35,964 nucleotides of DNA from Minisyncoccota bacterium (GTDB lineage Bacteria; Patescibacteriota; Minisyncoccia; Minisyncoccales; CG1-02-41-26), in NCBI GenBank assembly GCA_028718965.1, contig JAQUKS010000007.1, forward strand, positions 1 to 35,964, in the 5' to 3' direction. Positions 28,124-35,964 of this stretch are shown in pieces. Below the pieces are notes generated by a model that ran no database searches, was not told where the DNA came from, and worked only from the letters and a program-made list of their open reading frames with translations. The first letter of the stretch is position 1. Each line of letters starts with the position of its first letter. The position numbers were made by a program, and so were the translations under genes.

Positions 28124-28403
28124 TATATGTCCAGATTCTTTACCTGTTTGGCGTGTACCTGGATGAACTTCTTTCTGGGAGCAACATCCGAGCCCATTAA
28201 AGTGTCGCGGCGGCCTCGCTTCGCTCGGCCTGATGCCGCTCCTTAAAACCCCTCGGTTTTAATATTTCCGCCACGGGAGGGAAGCATTCCCTCCCGACCC
28301 CTTCCTTACTTTAATGGGCTATATGTCCAGATTCTTTACCTGTTTGGCGTGTACCTGGATGAACTTCTTTCTGGGAGCAACATCCGAGCCCATTAAAGTG
28401 TCG
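28124..28403. repeat. Exact 84-bp direct repeat of the gyrB 3' end (28124-28207 and 28320-28403)
   Basis: The last ~27 codons of gyrB are repeated without any difference. The right copy ends the present gene (TAG); the left copy ends in TAA just before the orphan gene. Between them are 112 bases with hairpins GCGGC..GCCGC, AAAACC..GGTTTT and a perfect 10-bp one (28274-28296, CGGGAGGGAA..TTCCCTCCCG). A 13-bp inverted repeat (AGCCCATTAAAGT at 28191-28203, its complement at 28308-28320) bounds the insert. Confidence 0.93.
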
Positions 28404-31400
28404 AAAATATGGTCCGCTTCTTTGGCGTCGTCAATATTTACCTGTAGTAGAATGCGATTCTCGGGGTTCATGGTGGTTTCCCATAATTCCTCGGGATTCA
28501 TTTCGCCCAAACCTTTATAGCGTTGGATGTTAACGCCCGCTATCTTGCCGGTCTCCTCTGCTATTTCTTCGACAGCCGTTTCTCCGGATTCGCCGGCCTG
28601 CGCGGCCCGGCTTTTTCCCGCGATTATCTTTTTGTCGGCGATCTCTTTCTTAATTTTTTTAAATTCATCCAAAACCTCTTCTTTATCGGCGTCAGTATAA
28701 GCATATTCCACTTTCTTGCCTGCCTGGATCTTATAAAGCGGCGGCTGGGCAATGTACAAATAACCTTTTTCGATCACATCCTTGAAATGACGGTAGAATA
28801 AAGTAAGCAACAGGGTTCTGATATGGGCCCCGTCAACATCCGCGTCACTCATGATGATGATGCGATGATAACGCAATTTTTCGATATCAAAGTCCTGGGC
28901 AATGGCCGTGCCCAAAGCGATGATGAGCGATTTTATCTCCTGCGAATCCAAAAGCCGGTCAAGCCGGGCCTTTTCCACGTTCAAAATCTTGCCCCGCAAT
29001 GGCAGAATGGCCTGGGTTCTTCTGTCTCTTGCCATTTTGCTGCTATTATGCACAAAAACACCGTTAGCTAAAGCAAAATTATGCGTGCCTTCAACTTCTA
29101 AATCATAAACATCAACTTTTTCAGACAGCCGAACAACTCTTTTGATTTTATGATTATAATTTTCTACCGCTTCCTTTAATTCCGCCTCATTGCCAGCAAA
29201 AAATCTATTACAAATCGTTTCGTATTTTATAATACTTCTGTCGTTCCTCTGCTGGCGCAAATCATTGTATTTTTCGATGTCAATTTTTCCACAGGTTTCC
29301 AAAACACTCTTTAATGCTCCGAGCGCCTTATTCAAGTATGTTTTGTTATAGGCGACTTTTCTTTTTATTCTGAAATCATCCGTCCATTGTTCCTTTGTCT
29401 TTTCGCTCCGCCATTTTCTCAATTCCGTGTTTTTCCATTGCTCTTTCGAGACCGAAGAAAACATTTCCCTTACCTTTGGGTTTTCGGCAAAATATTTTCT
29501 AACTTTCTCCGACTGTTGCTGACGATTTTTTTTGTCAGACCAATATGCTTTCTGAACTTGATTCAATAATTCATTATTTCTTTCCCTATAAGCATGATTG
29601 CTTTGATAAAACGCCAAAAACCTATCGGTCATATAACGCTTGTAATCGTCGTTCTCCCACTGCTTCTTCGCCCGCTCGCTTAATATCTTTCTCATTTCAG
29701 GCATAGACATTGCAGCTTTAATCTTTCGACGGTATTCCGGCGACTGGTGGACTTTTCTAATTTTCTCTAACGTTTCTGGTTTTTCTAAATTATCTCGAGC
29801 AACAGTGGCATGGAAATATAAATGCTCCATTTTCTCCATACGACAGAGATTATCCGGGCTATTATTAAGTTTATTATAATCCTTATGATGGATGACTGTC
29901 CTCTTGCTTCTCTCATACAAATCCCTTTCAGTGTTATATCTATCAGCCAATAAATGACTGAAAATCCATTTATTGATCTTCGGACAAAACACCATCTCAT
30001 AACCATCGATAGTGATCCTACCTCCCTTTTGCGAAATTTTACGCTGTAGGGGCATCAATGAATCCGACGGCAATATCCGGCTTGCCTCTTTATAGGAGCC
30101 ATCTCGCAACATGAACTTATGGTCAGGGGTGCAAATGACTTCTTGATTATTATCTAAAATAACTTTGATTACCTCCGTTTGCTGTTTAGTGCGCCTTACA
30201 TTCTTGATCAGACCAACACCAATCGTGCCATCATCTTTCATGGTATAGCAATAATTTTTTTTGCCTGCTTGTTCCTCCTTAATAAGCTCTACGAAAGATA
30301 CTTCCCGGCCATCAAGCAAGGCTACTTTGGTATCACCGAAAAAACATCCGCCGGCGCTATCGCCCTCGACTATGTAAATCTCTGATTCGGCCGGGTCCTT
30401 GGACGAACAGTCGGCCAATTTGCCTGGCAAGGTTAGGCCCTCCAAAATACCTTTTCTTAAAATGGTAGTGCGCGCCGCCTTGGCCGCTCTCCTGGCTCTG
30501 GCCGACAACAAACAGTTTTCCACGATAACGCGGGCGTCGGTAGGATTCTTTTCCAGCCAGTCGCTGAATGTTTCGCCAAACACACCCTCCACCGCGGCCT
30601 TGGCTTCGGTATTGCCCAGCTTGGCTTTTGTCTGACCTTCAAACTGCGGCTCGCGGATTTTTATGGATACCACCGCGATCATTCCCTCCCTCATATCATT
30701 GCCCAAAAGATTTTCGTCTTTCTCTTTGAGATAGCCGTTCTTTCGCGCGTAATCATTGACCACTCTGGTAAGAGCGGTCCTGAAGCCGGTCAAATGAGTG
30801 CCTCCCTCGCCGGTCGTTATATTGTTGGCGAAACTTTCCTCGACGCATTCCATTTCCTTGGCATACTGCAAAGCCGTTTCCACCAAAATGCCGTCTCTCT
30901 CGGCTTTGCAATAAAAACGATTCTCATGCTTGGGATCATTATCGCCCAATAAATAACGCAAATACGATTTCAGTCCGCCCTCAAAATAAAAAGTATAAGA
31001 AAAAGCAGGCGAAACGGTTTCGTCCCTTACTATCATTTTTACTTTGGGCGTAAGATAAGCCTGATGGCGCACGTGAGTGAGAATGCGTTTCAGGTTGAGT
31101 TTGGCGTCTTTATCTTTGAAAATTTCTTCGTCCGGCTCGAACGTTATCGTGGTGCCGGTTTGTTTGCAGGCGTCAATCTTCTTCACCTTGGCTTTGGGCA
31201 CGCCTTTGGAATATTCCTGGACATAAAGCCCGTTATCGCGGCACACTTCCGCTCTCATATACTTGCTCAAAGCGCAAACCACCGAAACGCCCACGCCGTG
31301 CAGGCCGCCCGATACCTTATAAGCCTCGCTGCCGAACTTTCCTCCCGCGTGCAGGGTGGTCATGACGGTTTCCAGGGCTGATTTGCCGGTTTGAGCGTGC

Positions 31401-31666
31401 GTTTCCACGGGAATGCCCCGACCGTTATCGGTGCATTTTACCCGGTTGCCCGACAACAGGGTCACGGTGATTTCATCGGCATAACCGGCCATTGCTTCAT
31501 CAATACTGTTGTCAAGCACTTCCCAGATCAAATGATGAATGCCGTCAACGCCGGTCGAGCCGATATACATACCCGGCCGCTTTCGCACCGGTTCCAAACC
31601 CTCCAAAACATAAATGTCTTTGGCAGTATAATTCGAATTATTCGTTTTTTCTTTTTTAGTGGCCAT
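28319..31666 (-). CDS. gyrB: DNA gyrase subunit B interrupted by an intein
   Basis: A 1115-residue precursor; removing the intein leaves about 681 residues of GyrB, the ATPase subunit of the supercoiling enzyme. Extein motifs: LEGLEPVRKRPGMYIGSTG, EVLDNSIDEAMAGYADE and GLHGVGVSVVCALS (GHKL ATPase), TALTRVVNDYARKNG, the Toprim start EIYIVEGDSAGG, split by the intein from SSKMARDRRTQAILPLRGKILNVEKA, then IIIMSDADVDGAHIRTLLLTLFYR and the C-terminal QRYKGLGEMNPEELWETTM. Part of pheS-pheT-gyrB (11-nt gap). The 3' end is duplicated downstream. GyrB rather than ParE is favoured by overall motif order; gyrA or parC are not in view. Confidence 0.96.
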   Translation of the reverse strand: MATKKEKTNNSNYTAKDIYVLEGLEPVRKRPGMYIGSTGVDGIHHLIWEVLDNSIDEAMAGYADEITVTLLSGNRVKCTDNGRGIPVETHAQTGKSALETVMTTLHAGGKFGSEAYKVSGGLHGVGVSVVCALSKYMRAEVCRDNGLYVQEYSKGVPKAKVKKIDACKQTGTTITFEPDEEIFKDKDAKLNLKRILTHVRHQAYLTPKVKMIVRDETVSPAFSYTFYFEGGLKSYLRYLLGDNDPKHENRFYCKAERDGILVETALQYAKEMECVEESFANNITTGEGGTHLTGFRTALTRVVNDYARKNGYLKEKDENLLGNDMREGMIAVVSIKIREPQFEGQTKAKLGNTEAKAAVEGVFGETFSDWLEKNPTDARVIVENCLLSARARRAAKAARTTILRKGILEGLTLPGKLADCSSKDPAESEIYIVEGDSAGGCFFGDTKVALLDGREVSFVELIKEEQAGKKNYCYTMKDDGTIGVGLIKNVRRTKQQTEVIKVILDNNQEVICTPDHKFMLRDGSYKEASRILPSDSLMPLQRKISQKGGRITIDGYEMVFCPKINKWIFSHLLADRYNTERDLYERSKRTVIHHKDYNKLNNSPDNLCRMEKMEHLYFHATVARDNLEKPETLEKIRKVHQSPEYRRKIKAAMSMPEMRKILSERAKKQWENDDYKRYMTDRFLAFYQSNHAYRERNNELLNQVQKAYWSDKKNRQQQSEKVRKYFAENPKVREMFSSVSKEQWKNTELRKWRSEKTKEQWTDDFRIKRKVAYNKTYLNKALGALKSVLETCGKIDIEKYNDLRQQRNDRSIIKYETICNRFFAGNEAELKEAVENYNHKIKRVVRLSEKVDVYDLEVEGTHNFALANGVFVHNSSKMARDRRTQAILPLRGKILNVEKARLDRLLDSQEIKSLIIALGTAIAQDFDIEKLRYHRIIIMSDADVDGAHIRTLLLTLFYRHFKDVIEKGYLYIAQPPLYKIQAGKKVEYAYTDADKEEVLDEFKKIKKEIADKKIIAGKSRAAQAGESGETAVEEIAEETGKIAGVNIQRYKGLGEMNPEELWETTMNPENRILLQVNIDDAKEADHIFDTLMGSDVAPRKKFIQVHAKQVKNLDI
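29045..30346 (-). mobile_element. GyrB intein with HNH homing endonuclease
   Basis: 434 residues (441-874 of the precursor) inserted exactly between EGDSAGG and SSKMARDRR. It begins with Cys (CFFGDTKVALLDGREVSF), has the block-B TPDHKF, and ends DVYDLEVEGTHNFALANGVFVHN followed by Ser, all residues needed for protein splicing. The central part holds an HNH endonuclease signature (VIHHKDYNKLNNSPDNLCRMEKMEHLYFH) and a series of NUMOD-like DNA-binding repeats (SPEYRRKIKAAMS, MPEMRKILSERAKKQW, NPKVREMFSSVSKEQW). The site equals that of the known cyanobacterial GyrB intein. It is more A/T-rich than the extein, consistent with horizontal spread. Confidence 0.95.
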
Positions 31667-31677
31667 ATCTATTATTT

Positions 31678-33627
31678 TTATTTTCTTACTTCCCAGCCGG
31701 CTCCTTCTATGGCTTCAAAAATTTTCCGATGAACATTGTTCACCTCCTCGGCAGACAATGTTTTTTCGCTGGACTGGTAAACCAGATGAAAGGCCAGATT
31801 TTTCTTGCCTTGGGGCAAACCCGGGCCGCTGTAAATGTCGAACAGCTCCGCTTCCACCAATAATTTGCCCCCGGCATCCTTGATAACTTCCAGCACCTCG
31901 ATAGCCTTGGCCGTTTCGGGCGTTAAAACGGCAACGTCTCTCAATGAAGCCGGATAGGCTGAAACAGGCTGATATTTCTTCCGCTCATTGGCTGATGTCA
32001 AAATATCCTGAAAATCAATTTCTCCCAATATAACGTTTGCTTTGATACCCAGCCTTTCCAGTAAAGCCGTGTTAACCGGACTTAAAGCGCCAACGAAAGA
32101 AAAATCATTTACGCCGAGTTCGTTCATCGTGGCTTCCAATGTTCCTTTAACTTCAAAGAATAGATCGCTTGTTCGTTTCTTGCCGGCCGCTATTATGCCC
32201 AAATGCAGCCGCTCTTTCCGGTTCACGAAAACCTTGCCAATCTCAAACATTTTTATTTCAGAAGAATTCTTCAGATTTTCTTTGGTGTTTTTCAGCAGAC
32301 AAGGAGCCAGGGACGGGCGTAAAAATTTATTCAATTCGCTCACCGGATTGGCTATTTCCAGCAAGTCGCTGTCGCGATAGCTAAAAATCTCTTTGTCTTT
32401 TTCGCCGATAAAAGTGTAGTTATAAGCCTCGCTGAAGCCCAAACTTGCTAAAGCGTCTTTGGCTTTGTTCTCTATTATCCAGTTTTTATTGATTTGAGGA
32501 ACGGTTAAAATAACTTCGGGAAATGTTTTAGGCAGTTTTTCATAGCCCCATACCCGGCCGATTTCCTCGATTAAATCCTCGGAGGTTTTGAGGTCAAGGC
32601 GCTGCGATGGCGCTTGCACGAGAACGCCCCGCTTGCTGCTTTCGATTATGCGGCAACCAAGGCTTTTCAAGATTTTCACGGCGAGGACGGACGATATTTT
32701 GGCTCCGAGCAGACCGTCAAGATAGCTGAAACCTAAACGAATACGCCTGGGTTCGGGTAAAGCCGACGACACGTCGATAAATGATTCCGCCCCGCCCGTG
32801 GCAATTCTTTTAATCAAATAAGCGGCTCTTGCCTGTGCCAAATCAATCAAATGCAGATCAAGGCCGTTTTCAAAACGCCACGAAGCGTCCGTCCTGATTT
32901 TTATTTTCTGCGAAGCGCGGCGAATCAATACCGGGTTGAAATTGGCCGCCTCAACGATAATGTTCTTTGTGCTTTCATCAATGCCGGTTTCAGCCCCGCC
33001 TTTGATGCCCGCGATGGCAACAGGCTTACCGCTGTCGGCGATAACCAGCACGTTCTCGTCCAGAACTATATTGGTTTTTTCTTTATCCAATGTCCTGATG
33101 AGTTCTCCCTTCCGCGCCCGCCTTACGATTATATCCGTCCCGAGCTTATCCGCATCAAAAGCGTGCAAAGGCTGGCCGGTTTCCAGCATCACGTAGTTGG
33201 TTATGTCAACAATGTTGTTGATTGATTGCAAACCGCAGACCTCCAATCTTGACTTAAGCCACCGGGGTGATGGCCCTGCTTTAACTCCCTTGATAACCAG
33301 CGCGGTATAGCGCGGGCAATCACGCAAGCTTTCTATTTTAACTTTTATCTCCCTGGCTCGCTTATTAGCACTCTTGGGTAATCCGGGCGCGGGCGGTAAT
33401 TTCATTTTTCTCTGTAAAATCACCGCGATTTCCCGGGCAATGCCCATATGCGACAAACAGTCAGCGGCCCGATTGCTCAACACCTTGATATCCAAAACCC
33501 AGTCCCCTGTTTTCTTTTCCAGTGAATCAATCTCAAAACTGCGGCCCATCAGGGCCTCGGCTAATTTTTTCGGATCGGGTATTGTTCCCGAGATATAATC
33601 TTTCAGCCAGTTATAGGAATACTTCAT
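31678..33627 (-). CDS. pheT: Phenylalanyl-tRNA synthetase beta subunit, short form
   Basis: A 649-residue subunit (about 800 in E. coli). It starts MKYSYNWLKDYISGTIPDPKKLAEALMGRSFEI, then goes almost at once to DWVLDIKVLSNRAADCLSHMGIAREIAV. The OB-fold tRNA-binding (EMAP-like) insertion that normally sits between is missing. B3/B4 and B5 parts follow (VDITNYVMLETGQPLHAFDADKL, IDVSSALPEPRRIRLGFSYLDGLLG) and the C-terminal FDX-ACB anticodon domain (YPASLRDVAVLTPE...FHLVYQSSEKTLSAEEVNNVHRKI) is present. The ATG at 33627 is preferred over a TTG two codons earlier. It starts 2 nt after pheS. Confidence 0.95.
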   Translation of the reverse strand: MKYSYNWLKDYISGTIPDPKKLAEALMGRSFEIDSLEKKTGDWVLDIKVLSNRAADCLSHMGIAREIAVILQRKMKLPPAPGLPKSANKRAREIKVKIESLRDCPRYTALVIKGVKAGPSPRWLKSRLEVCGLQSINNIVDITNYVMLETGQPLHAFDADKLGTDIIVRRARKGELIRTLDKEKTNIVLDENVLVIADSGKPVAIAGIKGGAETGIDESTKNIIVEAANFNPVLIRRASQKIKIRTDASWRFENGLDLHLIDLAQARAAYLIKRIATGGAESFIDVSSALPEPRRIRLGFSYLDGLLGAKISSVLAVKILKSLGCRIIESSKRGVLVQAPSQRLDLKTSEDLIEEIGRVWGYEKLPKTFPEVILTVPQINKNWIIENKAKDALASLGFSEAYNYTFIGEKDKEIFSYRDSDLLEIANPVSELNKFLRPSLAPCLLKNTKENLKNSSEIKMFEIGKVFVNRKERLHLGIIAAGKKRTSDLFFEVKGTLEATMNELGVNDFSFVGALSPVNTALLERLGIKANVILGEIDFQDILTSANERKKYQPVSAYPASLRDVAVLTPETAKAIEVLEVIKDAGGKLLVEAELFDIYSGPGLPQGKKNLAFHLVYQSSEKTLSAEEVNNVHRKIFEAIEGAGWEVRK

Positions 33628-33629
33628 AA

Positions 33630-34619
33630 TCAAAATTGTTTTAAAAATCTAAGGTCGTTTTGGTAAAAAAGCCTGATTTCGTTGATGCCGTATTTAATCA
33701 TAGCCAGACGGTCAAGCCCGACGCCAAAAGCGAATCCCCGGTATTTATCGCGCGGATAGCTCGCAGCCTCAAAAACATTCTGATTGACCATACCAGCACC
33801 CATCAGTTCCAGCCACTTGCCGCCTTTTCTTTTGGCATCTATCTCGAAGCTGGGCTCGGTGAACGGGAAAAAGCTCGGCCGTAAGCGAATATCAACATCG
33901 GTCTGGAAAAATTTCTCCAAAAATTCTTCAATAATGGCTTTAAAATTGGCCGCGCAAATGTTTTTGTCAACCATCAGGCCCTCCACCTGATAAAATTGAC
34001 ATTCGTGAGTGGCGTCGATCGCTTCGTTGCGAAAAATGCGGCCCGGAGCAATAATGCGCAAGGGCGGAGTATGCTTTTCCATATAGTGCACCTGCACCGC
34101 GCTTGTCTGCGTGCGCATTAACATTTTGCTTTCCCCCTTGAGCCAGAATGTGTCCTGCATTTCCCTCACCGGATGGTCCTTGGGCATATTCAAAGCATCG
34201 AAATTATACCATTCAGTTTCCATTTCCGGGCCCTGGGCAATCTCAAAGCCCATTGACTGGAAAATTTCAGCCACCTGCCTTTGTACCAAAGTTAAGGGAT
34301 GCAAATGCCCCATGACTGGCTTTATGCCCGGCCGGGTAATATCAATTTCATCGCCCATTGTTTCCAGGCGCTTGAGTTCTTTTTTTAATAATTCTTTTTT
34401 TTCGGCAAGCAAAGCCTCGATTTCTTTTTTCAATTCGTTTACTTCCCGGCCAACGGTTTGGCGCTCCTCCACAGCCATATCCTTTAATAAAGCAAAAGCT
34501 CTGGCCACCTCGCCGTTTTTGCCCAGATATTTGCGAAAAAGCTCCTGCGCTTCCTCGTTGCTGGCAATTTTAGCCAGGGCATCTTTGGCCTCCTGTTTGA
34601 TTTTTTCTATGTCTAACAT
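33630..34619 (-). CDS. pheS: Phenylalanyl-tRNA synthetase alpha subunit
   Basis: A 329-residue catalytic subunit of the alpha2beta2 enzyme. N-terminal coiled-coil tRNA-binding arm (residues 1-85, KYLGKNGEVARAFALLKDMAVEERQTVGREVNELKKEIEALLAEKKELLKK), then the class II core: GHLHPLTLVQRQVAEIFQSMGFEIAQGPEMETEWYNFDALN, HPVREMQDTFWL, MLMRTQTSAVQVHYME, GRIFRNEAIDATHECQFYQVEGL, RPSFFPFTEPSFEID, and FAFGVGLDRLAMIKYGI. First gene of pheS-pheT-gyrB. Promoter position suggests a leaderless or nearly leaderless mRNA. Confidence 0.97.
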   Translation of the reverse strand: MLDIEKIKQEAKDALAKIASNEEAQELFRKYLGKNGEVARAFALLKDMAVEERQTVGREVNELKKEIEALLAEKKELLKKELKRLETMGDEIDITRPGIKPVMGHLHPLTLVQRQVAEIFQSMGFEIAQGPEMETEWYNFDALNMPKDHPVREMQDTFWLKGESKMLMRTQTSAVQVHYMEKHTPPLRIIAPGRIFRNEAIDATHECQFYQVEGLMVDKNICAANFKAIIEEFLEKFFQTDVDIRLRPSFFPFTEPSFEIDAKRKGGKWLELMGAGMVNQNVFEAASYPRDKYRGFAFGVGLDRLAMIKYGINEIRLFYQNDLRFLKQF

Positions 34620-34625
34620 TCTTCC

Positions 34626-34654
34626 ATATTACCCTATTTTCAAAGCGAAAACAA
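34626..34654 (-). promoter_or_regulatory. Promoter of pheS
   Basis: TTGTTT (34649-34654), 17-nt spacer, TAATAT (34626-34631) on the minus strand. Only six bases separate the -10 box from the ATG, so transcription should begin at or next to the start codon. Confidence 0.55.
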
Positions 34655-34678
34655 CTGCCCGTAATCCCCAGTTTCCAA

Positions 34679-34711
34679 CAAAAAACAGCTCTTTTATAAG
34701 CTGGTTTTTGT
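34679..34711 (-). terminator. Terminator after the DEAD-box helicase
   Basis: AAAAACCAGCT, loop, AGCTGTTTTTTG on the minus strand, ~27 nt after the helicase stop. Confidence 0.8.
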
Positions 34712-34735
34712 TGATTGAGTTTTGGCCGCGTTTGT

Positions 34736-35964
34736 TTAACCGATAAAAGTAAGGGCTTTGCCGCGCTTGTCGCCCCGGCCAGTGCGGCCGATGCGATGGA
34801 TGTAATCCTCAAAAGTGGCAGGTAAATCGTAGTTAATCACGTGGCTGATGCCGGTAATGTCAAGGCCGCGGGCAGCCACGTCAGTTGCCACCAAAATTCG
34901 CACGCGGTTGTTCCTGAACATATTCAGAGCGCTTTGGCGTTTGGAATGATTTTTGTTGCCGTGAATTGATTCGGCTTTAAGCCCCTTCTGAATCAGTATT
35001 TTTGAGAGCTTTTCCACGCCATACTTGGTGCGTCCGAAAATAAGCACCTTGCTGAATTCCTCTTGAGCCAAAAGGCCGGTTAAAACCTCCAGTTTGTCGT
35101 TGCCCGGAGCCACTCTTACAATATCCTGGTCAATGCTTTTGGGAGTGTCGCTTGTTTTGACCGAAATCCGCACCGGCGCCTTGAGAAATTCGTTGATAAC
35201 CTTTTCGATTTCCGGCGAAATGGTCGCTGAAAACAAAAGCGTCTGGCGAATTTTGGACATTTCAGCCAGGATAACGCGCATATCATTGATAAACCCCATA
35301 TCCAGCATTCTGTCGGCTTCATCAAGCACGACATTTTTAAAATCAGCCAGACGCAACGCTTTGCGGTTGATTAAATCCTTTAAGCGGCCGGGCGTGCCGA
35401 TAATAAAATTATTCCGGTAACGCAGGCCCGACATTTGCTGTCCGATGCTTGCCCCTCCCACGCAGCATACCGAAAAAATATTCATGCCGCGGGTAAATCC
35501 CTTGAGCTCCTGGTCTATCTGAATAGCCAATTCGCGGGTTGGTGCCATAATGATAATCTGTTCTTTCCTGTCGAGCAAAACTTTATTGATAAGCGGCAGC
35601 AAAAAAGCGGCTGTTTTGCCCGTGCCCGTGTTGGCAACGCCAACCACGTCTGTTCCTTTGAGAATATGCGGGATAACCTTGTCCTGAATAGGCGTTGGGG
35701 CAGTATACCCCTTAGCCGCGATGTTGCGCTTCAACCGTTCGTCAAGGCAAAAATCCTGAAATTTGTGTTCAGGAACGAAACATTCCGTTGATTCGGTGAT
35801 TACAGCCTTATTGACAACCCTCAACGGATTAATTTGCTGGCCGAACTGGCCGGATTTCTTGCCGTATCGCCCGCTCGCCCTGCCCCTGTTGCCTCCATTG
35901 CCAAAACCAAACGACTTGGCCCGCGGCCCCCTGGCTGCTCTGCTTCCGCTGTTACTGTTAAAAT
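34736..35964 (-). CDS. DEAD-box RNA helicase (5' end beyond window)
   Basis: The frame is open to the right edge, so the true start is outside. The first ~45 visible residues are Gly/Arg/Ser/Asn-rich (FGFGNGGNRGRASGRYG), a disordered RNA-binding tail seen in this lineage. Next come a short KAVITESTECFVPEHKFQDF segment and a complete helicase core: Q motif YTAPTPIQDKVIP, motif I ANTGTGKT, Ia APTRELAIQ, GG and GTPGRLKDL, II DEAD, III LFSATIS, then IV-VI (IFGRTKYGVEKL, ATDVAARGLDI, HRIGRTGRGDKRGKAL). It unwinds short RNA duplexes with ATP and acts in RNA decay or ribosome assembly. It ends right after motif VI with no C-terminal extension. Confidence 0.94.
   Translation of the reverse strand, partial: FNSNSGSRAARGPRAKSFGFGNGGNRGRASGRYGKKSGQFGQQINPLRVVNKAVITESTECFVPEHKFQDFCLDERLKRNIAAKGYTAPTPIQDKVIPHILKGTDVVGVANTGTGKTAAFLLPLINKVLLDRKEQIIIMAPTRELAIQIDQELKGFTRGMNIFSVCCVGGASIGQQMSGLRYRNNFIIGTPGRLKDLINRKALRLADFKNVVLDEADRMLDMGFINDMRVILAEMSKIRQTLLFSATISPEIEKVINEFLKAPVRISVKTSDTPKSIDQDIVRVAPGNDKLEVLTGLLAQEEFSKVLIFGRTKYGVEKLSKILIQKGLKAESIHGNKNHSKRQSALNMFRNNRVRILVATDVAARGLDITGISHVINYDLPATFEDYIHRIGRTGRGDKRGKALTFIG

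Overview
The window looks like a chromosomal segment from a Candidate Phyla Radiation / Patescibacteria (Parcubacteria-like) genome. The evidence is a cluster of lineage-typical traits. Most genes lack Shine-Dalgarno sequences. Several enzymes are slimmed down: a ThrS without the TGS domain, a PheT without the N-terminal OB-fold, and a MiaB-type protein without TRAM. There is also a DUF5667/Kazal secreted protein, a short zinc-ribbon gene and a DEAD-box helicase with a Gly/Arg-rich N-terminus. UGA is used as an ordinary stop, so the standard bacterial code applies.

Layout, left to right. 1-1050: end of an IS481-type transposase and a RelE/ParE-type toxin-antitoxin operon, placed between two copies of the rplL terminator. 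1.05-2.15 kb: rplJ-rplL with a consensus promoter and an L10 leader. 2.15-4.7 kb: mltG preceded by two small membrane-protein genes, a 46-codon gene with a very strong ribosome binding site, and an SdpI-family membrane protein. 4.7-7.3 kb: an orphan gene, mtnP and apt (methylthioadenosine to adenine to AMP). 7.26-8.0 kb: tRNA-Trp, rpmG, tRNA-Thr and tRNA-Tyr, with a palindrome-rich tract containing a duplicated tRNA-Tyr 3' end. 8.0-12.35 kb: trmD, khpA, rpsP, rnc, nusB, rpmF, a broken zinc-ribbon gene and rnhB. 12.4-21.6 kb (plus strand): a beta-helix protein and dnaE, then thrS and the secreted Kazal protein, then miaB-miaA; one small orphan gene lies on the minus strand between dnaE and thrS. 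21.6-26.3 kb (minus strand): a small membrane ORF with its own promoter, then a nucleotide-salvage and GatB operon (dCMP deaminase, tmk, deoC, gatB, class II aldolase). 26.4-27.65 kb: secE-nusG-rplK. 27.7-34.6 kb: pheS-pheT-gyrB (intein-containing) and an orphan gene. 34.7 kb to the right edge: DEAD-box helicase.

The most striking feature is not a gene. Short perfect palindromes have entered genes and gene ends. One family (TGTGAGGGT, three-base loop, ACCCTCACA) occurs twice in tandem and in frame inside thrS, where it adds 16 residues, and once inside a zinc-ribbon gene, which it appears to have frameshifted. A different nested palindrome adds 19 in-frame residues to TrmD at a conserved junction. 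Palindromes also fill the tracts beside tRNA-Tyr and gyrB. At three loci (rplL, tRNA-Tyr, gyrB) the 3' end of a gene or its terminator is duplicated on both sides of inserted DNA. This resembles the Rickettsia palindromic elements, and I regard it as the best candidate here for an undescribed element system. A second unusual set is two short genes (46 and 48 codons) with near-perfect anti-16S sequences and consensus-like promoters, whose coding regions are largely long stem-loops.

The classical tRNA-rpmG-secE-nusG-rplKAJL-rpoBC cluster is present only in scattered pieces. All functional calls come from reading the sequence; no database search was run.
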